This document shows, piece by piece, positions 25,986 to 35,348 of a stretch of DNA of 64,000 nucleotides. How positions within the stretch are numbered: the stretch's first letter is position 1; each line of letters begins with the position of its first letter. Below the pieces are notes generated by a model. That model worked only from the letters and a program-made list of their open reading frames with translations. It was not told the origin of the DNA and searched no databases. A program made the position numbers and the translations under genes. The stretch spans positions 1-64,000 of the forward strand of contig DAHVCP010000028.1 in the NCBI GenBank assembly GCA_027314025.1, written 5' to 3'. Source of the stretch: Acidobacteriota bacterium (GTDB taxonomy: Bacteria; Acidobacteriota; Terriglobia; Terriglobales; SCQP01).

Positions 25986-26687
25986 CTAGCGCGGCGGGGC
26001 GGAAAGCAGCGCGGGCACCGGACCGCTGCCGATCAGCTTGGCGCGGACGACCAAACGGCGCGGCGCCGGCCCCACCCAATAAGTCGGGTAGCAGGTAACC
26101 AGCGTCAATTCCGGCCCTGAGTCGGGTGTACTGTCCAAGACCGCCGTGTCACTCGGGGAAATAATGCGTTTGCCAACCACTTCGTACCGGAAAGTCCGCC
26201 CGACGCGTTCCAGCCATATCATGTCCCCGGGAACCAGGCGGTGCACGCGCAAAAAAAAGGTGTCCCGGTGGCCGGCAATCACCATGTTTCCGCGCCCGCC
26301 CGGCGGCGGCGTCCCCGACATCCACCCCGGCCCCGCCAGCAAAGAGGCATAGCCGGTCCCGCGCACGACCATGTTATCCACGCGAATCGCCGGAATCACC
26401 AAGCGGATGGGACCGCGCAATGCAGTGGCGTTGGCCTCCAGCAATGCGCCGCTTCTGCGCCGAAACTGCCGCGCCATCTCCTGCCGCTGGACAGCGTTGC
26501 GCCACTGTCTCCGCAGCGCCGCTTGTTCGCTGTACATGTACCCGTACTGGACGGCGGCGGCAACCAGCAGCGCCAGCCCCAAAACCAGCAGAACCGTGCC
26601 CAGCCGCTCCCGCCGCCGCAACCGCGCCTCGCGCCGCGCCATCGCGGACTGGGAGTCCCGGCCTTCACCCAAATGCATTTCAGCCAT
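25986..26687 (-). CDS. class D-like sortase
   Basis: This membrane-anchored transpeptidase has 233 residues. A hydrophobic helix at 30-48 anchors it, and the sortase barrel occupies about 93-225. The catalytic residues are His140 in VIAGHRDTFF, Cys199 in LTLVTCYP and the Arg pair at 210-211 in APRRLVVRAK. Sortases cut LPXTG-like tails; in Gram-negative bacteria their targets are poorly known, and no protein with such a tail is visible nearby. The start could also be the ATG at 26642; none of the candidates has a good ribosome site. It is divergent from mce and upstream of the thiO-like gene. Confidence 0.88.
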   Translation of the reverse strand: MAEMHLGEGRDSQSAMARREARLRRRERLGTVLLVLGLALLVAAAVQYGYMYSEQAALRRQWRNAVQRQEMARQFRRRSGALLEANATALRGPIRLVIPAIRVDNMVVRGTGYASLLAGPGWMSGTPPPGGRGNMVIAGHRDTFFLRVHRLVPGDMIWLERVGRTFRYEVVGKRIISPSDTAVLDSTPDSGPELTLVTCYPTYWVGPAPRRLVVRAKLIGSGPVPALLSAPPR

Positions 26688-26812
26688 GCAATTGTTTCTG
26701 ATGCTCGCAGGCGTGCGGACGGCGTGGCGGCGCGACGCTCCCCGCGCCAGCGCGCGGCGCCCGGACGGGCGGCGCGCGCTCCCCACCGCGCATTCGAACC
26801 CGGCGGCCAAGC

Positions 26813-26818
26813 TATACT
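26813..26818 (+). promoter_or_regulatory. candidate -10 element (TATACT) giving a leaderless mce mRNA
   Basis: TATACT ends seven bases before the GTG start of mce, so transcription would begin at the start codon itself. The preceding sequence GCCGGGG is a poor ribosome site at this distance. The -35 region is not recognisable. Confidence 0.42.
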
Positions 26819-26824
26819 GCCGGG

Positions 26825-27274
26825 GTGGCTGAGATTGACCATATTGCCGTTGCCGTGCACGGTCTCACCGCTGCGACTAAACTTTACGGGCTTTTAGGAC
26901 TGGACCCCGGAGAGCCGGAAGCGATTGATTCCGAGGGCGTTCGCGTGGTCATGCTGCCCGTTGGCGCCGTCAATATCGAGCTGATCGAGCCCACGGATTC
27001 CAAGTCGTCGGTGGCCCGTTTTCTCGACCGCCGTGGCGAGGGATTGCACCACATCGCCCTGCGCGTCGAGAACCTTGCGAGGACGGCCGCACACTTGCAG
27101 GAAGCCGGCGTGCGGCTGGTCAACAATGCAATCCAAACCGGCGCCGGCGGCCACCGGTACATGTTCATCCATCCTGCCAGCGCCGACGGGGTGTTAATTG
27201 AGCTGGTCGAGGCGCCTCCCGCGGCCGCAGACGAGGCGCGAGAGGAACCCCACGGAAAGGACAAATCGCTCTGA
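26825..27274 (+). CDS. mce: methylmalonyl-CoA epimerase
   Basis: This enzyme interconverts the (R) and (S) forms of methylmalonyl-CoA in propionyl-CoA metabolism. The 149-residue product is a glyoxalase-fold protein: [12 protein letters not shown] with the first His ligand, INIELIEPT-like NIELIEP with the Glu ligand, [11 protein letters not shown] and a final IELVEA. It starts with GTG and has no leader if the TATACT upstream is used. The stop overlaps the CTG start of mtnP (CTGA), beginning a five-gene chain of overlapping genes. The other genes of propionate metabolism are not in the window. Confidence 0.92.
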   Translation: MAEIDHIAVAVHGLTAATKLYGLLGLDPGEPEAIDSEGVRVVMLPVGAVNIELIEPTDSKSSVARFLDRRGEGLHHIALRVENLARTAAHLQEAGVRLVNNAIQTGAGGHRYMFIHPASADGVLIELVEAPPAAADEAREEPHGKDKSL

Positions 27275-28164
27275 CGGAACGGAAAGCTGAGATTGGCATC
27301 ATTGGCGGCAGTGGGCTGTACGCCATGCCCGGCCTTACGGCGGCACGGGAAGTCGTGATGGATACGCCGTTCGGTCCACCATCCGACGCGTACGTGGTCG
27401 GCGAGCTGGAGGGCCGGCGCGTCGTTTTTCTCGCCCGCCATGGCCGCGGCCACCGGCTCACGCCTTCAGAGCTGAATTTTCGGGCAAACATCTTCGGGTT
27501 CAAGCTGCTCGGCGTGGATCAGATTCTCTCGCTGTCGGCGGTGGGCTCCCTCCAGGAACAACACCGGCCGCTGGACTTTGTTCTCCCCAGTCAGTTCTTC
27601 GACCGCACCCGCGGTCGCGTTTCCACATTCTTTGGCGGCGGGCTCGTAGCCCATGTTTCCTTCGCCGACCCCGTCTGCGGGCGGCTGGTGCAGGAACTCG
27701 CCGCCGTTTGTCGCGCCGCGGGAGTCAACGTCCACGAAGGGGGAACGTACCTGTGCATGGAGGGCCCGGCGTTTTCGACTCGGGCCGAATCCAACCTCTA
27801 CCGCGCCTGGGGAATGGACGTGATCGGCATGACCAATCTGCAAGAGGCCAAGCTGGCCCGCGAAGCGGAGATCTGCTACGCCACGGTAGCCATGGTCACC
27901 GACTTTGACTGCTGGCATCCCGACCACGACGCCGTGACGGTGGAACAAATCCTCGCCAATCTGCAACGCAATGCCGGCAACGCGGCTGAAGTCATCCGGC
28001 GGACGGTCAAGTCCTTGGCGCCCGCCGACGCGCCCCGGCGGTGCCACTGCAACACCGCCTTGGCCCATGCGCTGATCACGGATCCGGCCACGGTTCCCGC
28101 GGAGACACGGCAGCGATTAGCTGCGATCGTAGGGAAATATCTGGATCCCAAAACAATCTCATGA
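27271..28164 (+). CDS. mtnP: S-methyl-5'-thioadenosine phosphorylase, CTG start
   Basis: This purine-nucleoside phosphorylase family enzyme splits methylthioadenosine into adenine and methylthioribose phosphate. The first ATG (27325) would cut off GIIGGSGLY, the phosphate-binding loop. Reading upstream in frame gives [20 protein letters not shown], and the only plausible start is CTG at 27271, nine bases after AAAGGA and overlapping the mce stop as CTGA. This gives 297 residues. Other family segments are intact: [37 protein letters not shown] and [20 protein letters not shown], with Asp residues DFDCWH near the purine. The stop overlaps the kinase ATG. Confidence 0.92.
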   Translation: MTERKAEIGIIGGSGLYAMPGLTAAREVVMDTPFGPPSDAYVVGELEGRRVVFLARHGRGHRLTPSELNFRANIFGFKLLGVDQILSLSAVGSLQEQHRPLDFVLPSQFFDRTRGRVSTFFGGGLVAHVSFADPVCGRLVQELAAVCRAAGVNVHEGGTYLCMEGPAFSTRAESNLYRAWGMDVIGMTNLQEAKLAREAEICYATVAMVTDFDCWHPDHDAVTVEQILANLQRNAGNAAEVIRRTVKSLAPADAPRRCHCNTALAHALITDPATVPAETRQRLAAIVGKYLDPKTIS

Positions 28165-29156
28165 CTGCGTCTACCTCGACTTCCACATCAACGATTTCGT
28201 CGCCCGCGGCCGCGGTTCCGGTACTTGCCGTGGGATCGGTCGCCTTCGATAGCATTCGTACCCCATGGGGGGCGGCGGATCGCGTATTAGGCGGCTCGGC
28301 CACCTACTTTTCGCTTGCCGCCAGCCAGTTCGCGCCGGTCCGAGTGGTCGGCGTGGTCGGCGAGGATTTTGGTCCCGAGCATGAAGCGGTATTCCGGCAG
28401 CGGCAGGTCAACATTGAAGGCATCGAGCGTGCGCCGGGCAGGTCCTTTTATTGGGCCGGAGAGTACGAGGCCGATCCCAACGTCCGCCACACGCTGACCA
28501 CCGAACTGAACGTCTTCGCTGACTTTTCTCCCAAGCTGCCGGCGGCTTACCGCGATTCCCCAGTGTTGTTTCTGGGCAATATCGAGCCCGGGCTCCAGAT
28601 CCAGGTGCGCGAGGAATGTCCTGCCGCCAAGCTAGTTGGCGGCGACACCATGAATTTTTGGATTAACAGCCAGCCGGACCAGGTCCGCGCCTTTCTCGGG
28701 CGGCTGGACTTGCTGATGATCAATGACGGCGAGGCGCGCGAACTGACCGGTGAGGCCAACCTCCATCGTGCGGCCCGCCGCATTTTGGAGCTGGGTCCGC
28801 GCGCCGTGGTCATCAAGCGCGGTGAACACGGCGCCTCGCTATATACCGCGGGCGGTGGCTATTTCGCCATCTCCGGCTATCCCTTGGAGGACGTCTGCGA
28901 CCCCACGGGCGCCGGCGATAGCTTTGCTGGTGGAATGATGGGGTATCTGGCCCAGCACCGGCCCCACGGCCTTCACCGCGAGCCCGATGCGGCGGACCAA
29001 AACGTGCTGCGGCGCGCGGTGGTCTACGGGTCCGTGATGGGGAGCTTCGCGTGCGAGCGGTTTGGCGTCGAACGCCTGCGAACGTTAACCAGCGCGGCCG
29101 TACAGCGACGGTATGAAGAATTTCAGGCGCTGGCCCACTTTGACCGCCAGCCGTAA
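28161..29156 (+). CDS. PfkB-family sugar/nucleoside kinase
   Basis: This 331-residue kinase has the ribokinase fold. A Ser/Thr-rich lead of 18 residues precedes [20 protein letters not shown], then [16 protein letters not shown] (substrate loop) and the C-terminal PfkB signature [17 protein letters not shown] with the catalytic Asp. The ATG overlaps the mtnP stop (ATGA). The tight link to MTA phosphorylase suggests a substrate from nucleoside salvage, such as adenosine or methylthioribose, but no residue I can see decides this. The 3' end overlaps the next gene by 44 bases. Confidence 0.88.
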   Translation: MTASTSTSTSTISSPAAAVPVLAVGSVAFDSIRTPWGAADRVLGGSATYFSLAASQFAPVRVVGVVGEDFGPEHEAVFRQRQVNIEGIERAPGRSFYWAGEYEADPNVRHTLTTELNVFADFSPKLPAAYRDSPVLFLGNIEPGLQIQVREECPAAKLVGGDTMNFWINSQPDQVRAFLGRLDLLMINDGEARELTGEANLHRAARRILELGPRAVVIKRGEHGASLYTAGGGYFAISGYPLEDVCDPTGAGDSFAGGMMGYLAQHRPHGLHREPDAADQNVLRRAVVYGSVMGSFACERFGVERLRTLTSAAVQRRYEEFQALAHFDRQP

Positions 29157-30864
29157 GCTGAGCGCCGCCGCCGGACCTGCTTCCAAGGGGCCTCCAGTTC
29201 GCGGCCCGCACTGGCCCTGGGCGCTGGGCGCGGCCATCGCCGCGGGCGCGGTTTTTCTGTGGGGATTGGCGCACGCGCGGCTGCTGCTCTACGGCGACGC
29301 CACCGCCCATCTGTTCATAGCCCGCCGCATGGTGGACTCGCGGACACCCGGGATGTCGCAATGGGGCAGCGTGTGGTTGCCCTTCCCCCACCTGTTGATG
29401 GCGCCCTTCACGGTCGTGATGAGTTGGTGGCGCAGCGGAGCGGCAGGATCCGTGGTGGCGGTCGCCGGCTTTGCGCTCGCCACCTGGTTCCTGCACCGCC
29501 TGGCAGAACGCCATTTCGGGCCTGCGGTTGCGCATTGGGCCGCCCTGTGGTTTCTCCTCAATCCCAATTTTCTCTACTTAGCGGCCGTGCCGATGACCGA
29601 AGCGGTCTACGTGATGGCGTTTTTGGGCGCGGTGGATCAACTCAGCCTCGCCACCGCCGACGGCCGGTCCACCAGCCCCCATGTGACTGCCGCCGCCGCA
29701 TGGGCCTTGGCCGCCGCCATGACGCGATACGACGGGTGGTTCTGCCTGCCGTTTTTCGCTCTCACGCTCTTGTTCTCCGTGCCCGGCCAAGGGCCGCAAT
29801 GGGGCCGCGCCCTTCGCTTCTGCGCGCTGGCCGGACTGGGACCAGGCTTCTGGTTCGCCTACAACCAATTTTATTTCGGCGATTGGTTATCGTTCCTGCG
29901 CGGCCCCTATTCCGCGCGGCAGATTTACTTGCGCGCGCTCCGCCACGGCGGCAAACGCTATCCCGGCGATCATCACCTTTTCGTCGCCACGCACTATTTC
30001 TTGAAGGCCTCGGCGCTGGACTGCGGCCTGCCGCTCTTGCTCCTTGCGTTGGCCGGGGTCGCGGCCTATGGCTGGAGCAGGCGGCATACCCCACCGCGTT
30101 CCACGGCAGGCCTTGGATCATGCACTCCGGGAGCGGGAACCACTGCGCTGCCGCCGCGCTCCAGCCATGGCGGCGCGCATTGGGCGGCGCCGTGCCTCCT
30201 GTTGCTGCCGCTTCCGTGGTACGTCTGGGCGATGTGGAGCGGCAACGTCCCCATCTTCGTACCCATGCTGTGGCCGCACGGCTATTACAACCTCCGCTAT
30301 GGAATTCAACTGCTGGCGGGGGCCGCGCTGTTTTCCGGATTTGCGGTCGCCTTGGCGGCGCGCTGGCGGCGCGGGCGTACTGCCGCTTCGGCTCAGGCTC
30401 CGGATTGGGCTCCGGCGGCTGGTTTCCAGCGAGGCGTTTGGATCGTGGCAGCCCTCGCTGTCATCGCTTCCTATGGCGCCATGTTGGCGGGCCCAGGGCC
30501 AATGACCTATGCCGAGGCGGTACATAACGCCCCCGCCCGCTTGGCGATGGAGCATCAACTCGCGGCCGCGCTCCAGCCCCGGCAGCCTGGCCAGCTGGTG
30601 CTGATGTACACCGGCACCTATCCCGGCGCCCTTCCAGACGACGGCATTCCACTCCGCGCCGTTATCCAGGAATCGAACTTTCGGCAATGGGATCGAGCCC
30701 TGGCCGCGCCGCAGCGCTATGCTGCGTGGGTGGTGGTCCAAACCGGAAGTCCCTCGGCGGCGGGCGTCAACCGCGCTGATCTGCGCCGCGACTACCACTC
30801 CGTAGCGCGCTTTTCCGCTCCCTTGCAGCCAGTGATCACCGTTTACCGCAGGAATGCACCATGA
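29113..30864 (+). CDS. GT39/PMT-like multi-pass membrane glycosyltransferase
   Basis: This 583-residue integral membrane protein has about ten to twelve helices. After the first helix there is an acidic loop, LLLYGDATAHLFIARRMVDS, which resembles the DxD-type catalytic loop of the ArnT/PMT/GT-C fold, and LNPNFLYLAAVPMTEAVYVM follows as in that superfamily. Such enzymes move sugars from polyprenyl-phosphate donors to periplasmic acceptors. The C-terminal 100 residues form a soluble domain. It overlaps the kinase gene by 44 bases and the dapF start by four (ATGA). The acceptor is unknown. Confidence 0.72.
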   Translation: MKNFRRWPTLTASRKLSAAAGPASKGPPVRGPHWPWALGAAIAAGAVFLWGLAHARLLLYGDATAHLFIARRMVDSRTPGMSQWGSVWLPFPHLLMAPFTVVMSWWRSGAAGSVVAVAGFALATWFLHRLAERHFGPAVAHWAALWFLLNPNFLYLAAVPMTEAVYVMAFLGAVDQLSLATADGRSTSPHVTAAAAWALAAAMTRYDGWFCLPFFALTLLFSVPGQGPQWGRALRFCALAGLGPGFWFAYNQFYFGDWLSFLRGPYSARQIYLRALRHGGKRYPGDHHLFVATHYFLKASALDCGLPLLLLALAGVAAYGWSRRHTPPRSTAGLGSCTPGAGTTALPPRSSHGGAHWAAPCLLLLPLPWYVWAMWSGNVPIFVPMLWPHGYYNLRYGIQLLAGAALFSGFAVALAARWRRGRTAASAQAPDWAPAAGFQRGVWIVAALAVIASYGAMLAGPGPMTYAEAVHNAPARLAMEHQLAAALQPRQPGQLVLMYTGTYPGALPDDGIPLRAVIQESNFRQWDRALAAPQRYAAWVVVQTGSPSAAGVNRADLRRDYHSVARFSAPLQPVITVYRRNAP

Positions 30865-31763
30865 CCCCCCGCCCCGAGCGCATTCCATTTATCAAGGCGG
30901 AAGCGAACGGCAACGATTTTCTTCTCGTCCCCGCCACGGCGGTTGCGCCCGCGCTGCGCCCCGCCGTGGCCCGGGAATTGTGCGACCGCCGATGCGGCCT
31001 CGGCGCCGACGGGGTGGAATGGTGGCGCTACAATCCGCGGCGCCGGGAACTCCATTTGGCGCTGCACAATCCCGACGGCTCGCCGGCGGAAATCAGCGGC
31101 AATGGCACGCGGTGCGCCGTCGCCTGGTGCGCGCGGCGTTTTCGCGTGGACACCATGACCGTGCTCACCGCCGCCGGGAACAAATCCGCCAAGCGGCTGG
31201 CCTCCCCTCCGGGTCTCAGCGCCGCGCATCCGGCCCGCCAGGACGAAGTTTGGATCGAGCTGAACATGGGCGTGCCGCGCTTTCGCGCGGAGGAGATACC
31301 CGCCTCCGTTGCCGGTGCCGAATTGGAGCGAGGGTTGATCCTGTCGGCGCGTGGACGCGACTGGCCGGTCACCGCCCTTTCGGTCGGCAATCCGCAAGCC
31401 TGCGTACTCGTCGAGACGTTTCCCGAGGATTGGGCCGATGTCGCCGCGGCGCTGGGCCGGCACCCGGCGTTCCCGCAGCAGGCCAATGTCGAATTTGTCC
31501 GCCGCGTGAACGCTCACGCCATCGCCATTCGCATCTGCGAGCGCGGGGCGGGCGTAACGCCCTCCAGCGGCACGGGGAGCTGCGCCGCCGCGATTGCCGC
31601 CATCCGCGCCGGCCAGGCCGAGTCTCCGGTCGAGGTGATCGCCCCCGGCGGCGCCCAGGAAGTCGCCTGGGCCGGCGATGGGCACGCGGTGTGGCTGCGC
31701 GGGCCCGCGCGCATCATCGCCTCCGGCTACGCCTGGGCGCCGGCAGACGGCGATGGGCGTTAG
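30861..31763 (+). CDS. dapF: diaminopimelate epimerase
   Basis: This enzyme converts LL- to meso-diaminopimelate for lysine and peptidoglycan synthesis. The 300-residue product has the two catalytic cysteines: Cys85 in SGNGTRCAVAW and Cys241 in SSGTGSCAAA, with FIKAEANGNDF at the N-terminus and SVGNPQACVLV in the middle. It is the last gene of the overlapping plus-strand chain that begins with mce. Its stop codon overlaps the stop of the convergent DMT gene, so the two transcripts run into each other. Confidence 0.95.
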   Translation: MTPRPERIPFIKAEANGNDFLLVPATAVAPALRPAVARELCDRRCGLGADGVEWWRYNPRRRELHLALHNPDGSPAEISGNGTRCAVAWCARRFRVDTMTVLTAAGNKSAKRLASPPGLSAAHPARQDEVWIELNMGVPRFRAEEIPASVAGAELERGLILSARGRDWPVTALSVGNPQACVLVETFPEDWADVAAALGRHPAFPQQANVEFVRRVNAHAIAIRICERGAGVTPSSGTGSCAAAIAAIRAGQAESPVEVIAPGGAQEVAWAGDGHAVWLRGPARIIASGYAWAPADGDGR

Positions 31764-32194
31764 TGGGGCAGCGGCGCGGAGCGCGTGATCAGGAACACGC
31801 CGACCATGATCGTAATCGCCCCCGCCCAGCGCTCCCAGGTGACGTGCTCGTGCAGGAACGCCCCCGCTACCGCCAATAAAATGACGTAGCTCATGCTGGT
31901 GAGGGGAAATGCATAACTGACGTCTACTTTCGCCAGCACCAGCCACCAGAGAAAAACCTCCGCGGCGTACACGCCTAGGCCCGCCAGCACCAGCCAATTG
32001 GTCAGCGCCGAGCCGGCGAATGCAAGCAGATTGGGAATCTGCCACATCGGGCCATGGATGGGAGCGGCGCGGTCCAACCCCGCCTTGTATAACATCTGCC
32101 CCGCGACTTCGAGGCAAACAGCGACGAAAATCAACCCTAGAATCGCCATACGATTGGTTCCCGATTTCGAATTGGCCGCCGACGGTTCGCTCAT
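31760..32194 (-). CDS. small multidrug-resistance/EamA-like membrane protein
   Basis: This 144-residue protein has four transmembrane helices and a short Ser/Asn-rich N-terminus. LIFVAVCLEVAGQMLYKAGL near residue 20 carries the membrane Glu typical of small DMT proteins, and DVSYAFPLTSMSYVILLAVAGAFLHEHVTWERWAGA matches the conserved second half. It may export or flip a lipid-linked or amine substrate as a dimer. ATG 32194 and ATG 32149 are both possible starts; neither has a clear ribosome site. The gene converges on dapF with overlapping stop codons. Confidence 0.8.
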   Translation of the reverse strand: MSEPSAANSKSGTNRMAILGLIFVAVCLEVAGQMLYKAGLDRAAPIHGPMWQIPNLLAFAGSALTNWLVLAGLGVYAAEVFLWWLVLAKVDVSYAFPLTSMSYVILLAVAGAFLHEHVTWERWAGAITIMVGVFLITRSAPLPH

Positions 32195-32451
32195 ACGCTC
32201 AAGCAGCCCTGGCTCGCATGGCCGCTGCCACTCATCCCCCCAGCGGGGCGAAAGGGTCAGTGTAACAGCCGCGCGCCCAGCCACGCGGACTTCTTGCGCC
32301 CGTCGCTGTCGCTCACGCCCTAATGGCAAGAATTGGGTGGAAAACCCTTTCATTCGGCGCGGCGAACGGACTACAATCCGTTGGCGGGGATTTTCCGCTT
32401 ACGCCGTGCCACCGCCCGGCGTTCGGCTAGCATCAGGTACGAAAGGCACAC

Positions 32452-33411
32452 ATGAAAGCCATTGCGGTCGAGGCATTGGGTGGACCCGAAGTATTACATC
32501 TCACCGAAAGTGAAGTGCCGCAGCCGGCGCCCGGCACGGTGCTGATCAAGGTCGAGGCGGCGGGAGTCAACTTTGCCGACGTCATGATGCGCTCCGGCGG
32601 GTACCCGGGCGGGCCAGGTCCTGGGTTTGTTCCCGGCCTGGAGGTCGCTGGCACCATTGCCGCCGGCCCGCGCCAAGGGGAGCGGGTGATGGCGCTAACC
32701 TGGAATGGCGGCTACGCGGAGTACGCGCTGGCGAATGAGTTTGCGGTTTTTCCGATTCCTGAGGGCATGGCCTTCGATGAGGCGGCCGGTTTTCTGGTCA
32801 CCAATCTCACCGCGTATTTCGCCCTATGGATGGCCGATCTTAAGCCGGATGAGCGGGTATTGATCCACGCCGCCGGCGGTGGAGTGGGCACCGCGGCGGT
32901 GCAGTTGGCGCGGGAAATGGGAGCGGAGGTCTTCGGCACCGCCAGCACCGAGGAAAAGCTCAAGCGGGTCAAGGCGCTCGGCGCCGAGCACGTCATCAAC
33001 TACGCGCAGCAAGACTTCGTCGCCGAGATTCGGCGCCTGACCGGCGATGAAGGCGTGGATATCGTTTTGGAAATGGTCGGGGGCGACGTGTTTGAACGCA
33101 GCTTGGAGTTGCTGCGCAATCTGGGCCGCATGGTCTTCTACGGCCGCGCCAGCGGCGAAGGCCGGGTGGTGGACCCGGCGATGCTGCTGACCAACAATTT
33201 GGCGCTGCACGGACTGTACCTAGGCACGCTGGCGGCGGATCCGGAACTGATGAAAATGGCGATGGACGACCTGGGAGAATATCTCCGGCGCAAGAAGCTG
33301 CGCGTGCTCATCGGCAAGCATTTCCCCTTGGCCGAGGCGGAGCAGGCCCACCGCTTCCTCGAAGGCCGCCACAGCTTTGGGAAGATCATCTTGAACGTGA
33401 GTCAAGGCTAG
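32452..33411 (+). CDS. NADPH:quinone oxidoreductase family (zinc-free MDR)
   Basis: This 319-residue medium-chain dehydrogenase/reductase lacks the catalytic zinc cysteines. The N-terminal GroES-like domain has AAGVNFADVMMRSGGYPG and PGFVPGLEVAGTIAAGP, and the Rossmann fold has LIHAAGGGVGTAAVQLAREMGA near residue 140. Such enzymes reduce quinones or enones with NADPH. GAAAGG-type spacing (GAAAGG, seven bases before ATG) gives a good ribosome site. It stands alone between the DMT gene and hutH; the 257 bases upstream show no clear element. Confidence 0.9.
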   Translation: MKAIAVEALGGPEVLHLTESEVPQPAPGTVLIKVEAAGVNFADVMMRSGGYPGGPGPGFVPGLEVAGTIAAGPRQGERVMALTWNGGYAEYALANEFAVFPIPEGMAFDEAAGFLVTNLTAYFALWMADLKPDERVLIHAAGGGVGTAAVQLAREMGAEVFGTASTEEKLKRVKALGAEHVINYAQQDFVAEIRRLTGDEGVDIVLEMVGGDVFERSLELLRNLGRMVFYGRASGEGRVVDPAMLLTNNLALHGLYLGTLAADPELMKMAMDDLGEYLRRKKLRVLIGKHFPLAEAEQAHRFLEGRHSFGKIILNVSQG

Positions 33412-33488
33412 CCGGCCGCCCACGCCACTCCCGCCCCTGCCAACGCCCGGCGGCGGCGGTTCCGCGGCGGGACGCGGTGGGATTACCC

Positions 33489-35024
33489 TCAAATTCCCGC
33501 TAACTTTTCCCCGACCACCAGTTCCGCGGCGCGGGCGAAGTCCTCGGCCAGCACGCGATCCTGCTGCAAACGCGGCACGCATTCGCGGATGAGCGCCTGG
33601 GCCGACCGCAAACGGACGCCGGGGCGCAGGGGCAGCAGATACTCCAGCGCCTCGGCGGCCGCGATCGCCTCAATGCCCAGCACTTGCCGCGTGTTCGCCA
33701 GCACCGACTGCAATTTGAGCGCCCCGCCCATTCCCATGGAAACAAAATCCTCCTTATTTCCGGAGGTCGTGATGCTCCCCACCGAAGCGGGATAGGCCAG
33801 CCCGCGATTTTCCGCCACCAGCGCCGCCGCCGTCACCTGCGCCATCATCAGACCGGAATGCAACCCCGGTTCCGCTGCGAGAAATGCCGGCAACCCCTCG
33901 TTCAGCGCCGGGTTTACCAACCGCTCCAAGCGGCGCTCGGAGATGCCGCTGACCGCGGTCAGCGCGACCGCCATCTGGTCCAGAGCGAAGGCGAGCGGTT
34001 CCCCGTGGAAGTTACCGCCGCTGAGGATCTCCGCCGCGCCGTTTTCATCCCACACCACCAAGGGATTGTCCACCGCCGCGTTGGCCTCGATGGCGAAAAT
34101 ACGCCGCGCCTCCGCCAGTGCATCCCGCGCGGCGCCGTGCACTTGCGGAATGCAGCGCAGGCTGTACGCATCCTGGACTCGGCCGCATTCCCGATGGGAC
34201 TCCCGGATTTCACTGCCCTCCATCAGGTGGCGCAGATGCGCGGCCGACACGGCCTGACCCGGATGCGGCCGCAACGCCTGCAAGCGGCCGTCAAAGGCGA
34301 CCGGAGTCCCGCGCAATGCCTCCACGGATAAGGCGCCGACGACATCCGCGCAGTCCATCAGCCGCTCCGCATCCAGCAGCGACAGGGCGCCCACCGCCAA
34401 CATCGCCTGCGTGCCATTCAGCAGAGAGAGTCCTTCCTTCGCCTCCAGGCGGAGCGGTGCAAGTCCCGCGGCACGCAGCGCCTCCGCGCCGCTGAGGGGC
34501 GGCCCAACATCCCCGCTGGGCGACCACGCCCGCGCCTTCCCCTCGCCGATCAGCACCAGAGCGAGGTGCGCCAACGGCGCCAAATCTCCGCTCGCGCCCA
34601 CCGATCCCTGGGAAGGAACCTGCGGCGTAATCCTGGCGTTCAATAGCTCGCAGAGGCCCTCAATGACCACCCTGCGAACGCCGGAATGGCCCTTGGCCAG
34701 CGAATTGGCGCGCAGCACCATCATCGCCCGCGTCACCGGAGCGGACAGCAATGGCCCCACGCCGCAGGCATGGCTGCGCAATAAATTGCACTGGAGTTCG
34801 AGGATACGATCCGCGGGAATGCGGATATCGCTTAAGCGTCCCAGGCCGGTATTGACGCCATAGATAACGGCATCGGACCGCGCCGCCGTTTCCACCACCG
34901 CCCGCGCCCGATCCACCGCTTCCGCCGCCGCCGCCGCCAACCGGACGGGACGACCGCCTCGGGCCACCGACTCCACGGCCTCCAGCGTAAGACTCCGGCC
35001 GTCCAATTCGAGCGCCGGCGCCAC
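33489..35024 (-). CDS. hutH: histidine ammonia-lyase
   Basis: This is the first enzyme of histidine degradation, which releases ammonia to give urocanate. The 511-residue product carries the Ala144-Ser145-Gly146 triplet that forms the MIO cofactor, inside QGSVGASGDLAPLAHL, plus IYGVNTGLGRLS with the catalytic Tyr and SGNFHGEPLAFALDQM-like GGNFHGEPLAFALDQM. It starts with GTG 22 bases after the rpsT stop. ftcD, which acts later in the same pathway, lies 5 kb away on the same strand; hutU and hutI are not in the window. Confidence 0.95.
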   Translation of the reverse strand: MAPALELDGRSLTLEAVESVARGGRPVRLAAAAAEAVDRARAVVETAARSDAVIYGVNTGLGRLSDIRIPADRILELQCNLLRSHACGVGPLLSAPVTRAMMVLRANSLAKGHSGVRRVVIEGLCELLNARITPQVPSQGSVGASGDLAPLAHLALVLIGEGKARAWSPSGDVGPPLSGAEALRAAGLAPLRLEAKEGLSLLNGTQAMLAVGALSLLDAERLMDCADVVGALSVEALRGTPVAFDGRLQALRPHPGQAVSAAHLRHLMEGSEIRESHRECGRVQDAYSLRCIPQVHGAARDALAEARRIFAIEANAAVDNPLVVWDENGAAEILSGGNFHGEPLAFALDQMAVALTAVSGISERRLERLVNPALNEGLPAFLAAEPGLHSGLMMAQVTAAALVAENRGLAYPASVGSITTSGNKEDFVSMGMGGALKLQSVLANTRQVLGIEAIAAAEALEYLLPLRPGVRLRSAQALIRECVPRLQQDRVLAEDFARAAELVVGEKLAGI

Positions 35025-35046
35025 CGCTACCGCCTTACTCGCCGCC

Positions 35047-35319
35047 CTAGGCTTGGGCGTTCAGCTTGTGCAGCGCTACGCCAAGCCGCGATTTGTACCG
35101 ATCCGCAGCGCGATGATGAAACACGCCCTTGTGGATGGCCTTGTCAATTGCACTCGACGTCGCGGGCCACAGTGCCGCAGCCGCCGCGCCGTCGCCCTGT
35201 TTGAGGGCGAGCCGAAACTTCTTAATGGCCGTCCGCACGCGGCTGGTGTTCGCGCGATTCCGAGCAGTGCGCCGCCGGGTTTGGCGGACGCGCTTCAACG
35301 CAGAAGGATGATTCGCCAT
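35047..35319 (-). CDS. rpsT: 30S ribosomal protein S20
   Basis: This small primary 16S-rRNA-binding protein has 90 residues, starting MANHPSALKRVRQTRRRTARN and ending with the typical DKAIHKGVFHHRAADRYKSRL segment. It is highly basic and helical. A TATAAT box lies 24 bases upstream. hutH follows closely, so some readthrough into hutH may occur. Confidence 0.96.
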   Translation of the reverse strand: MANHPSALKRVRQTRRRTARNRANTSRVRTAIKKFRLALKQGDGAAAAALWPATSSAIDKAIHKGVFHHRAADRYKSRLGVALHKLNAQA

Positions 35320-35342
35320 ACGATTCGGTTATAAACCTTTGT

Positions 35343-35348
35343 ATTATA
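35343..35348 (-). promoter_or_regulatory. -10 element (TATAAT) of rpsT
   Basis: A perfect TATAAT on the minus strand would start transcription about 17 bases before the rpsT ATG. The -35 is poor. The short leader contains GGTT-ATA-AACC, an exact small inverted repeat at 35328-35338. Confidence 0.55.

Noticed and set aside
30843-32117. 424-residue minus-strand frame opposite dapF
   Set aside because: dapF has both catalytic cysteines and correct length; the antisense frame has no family signs.
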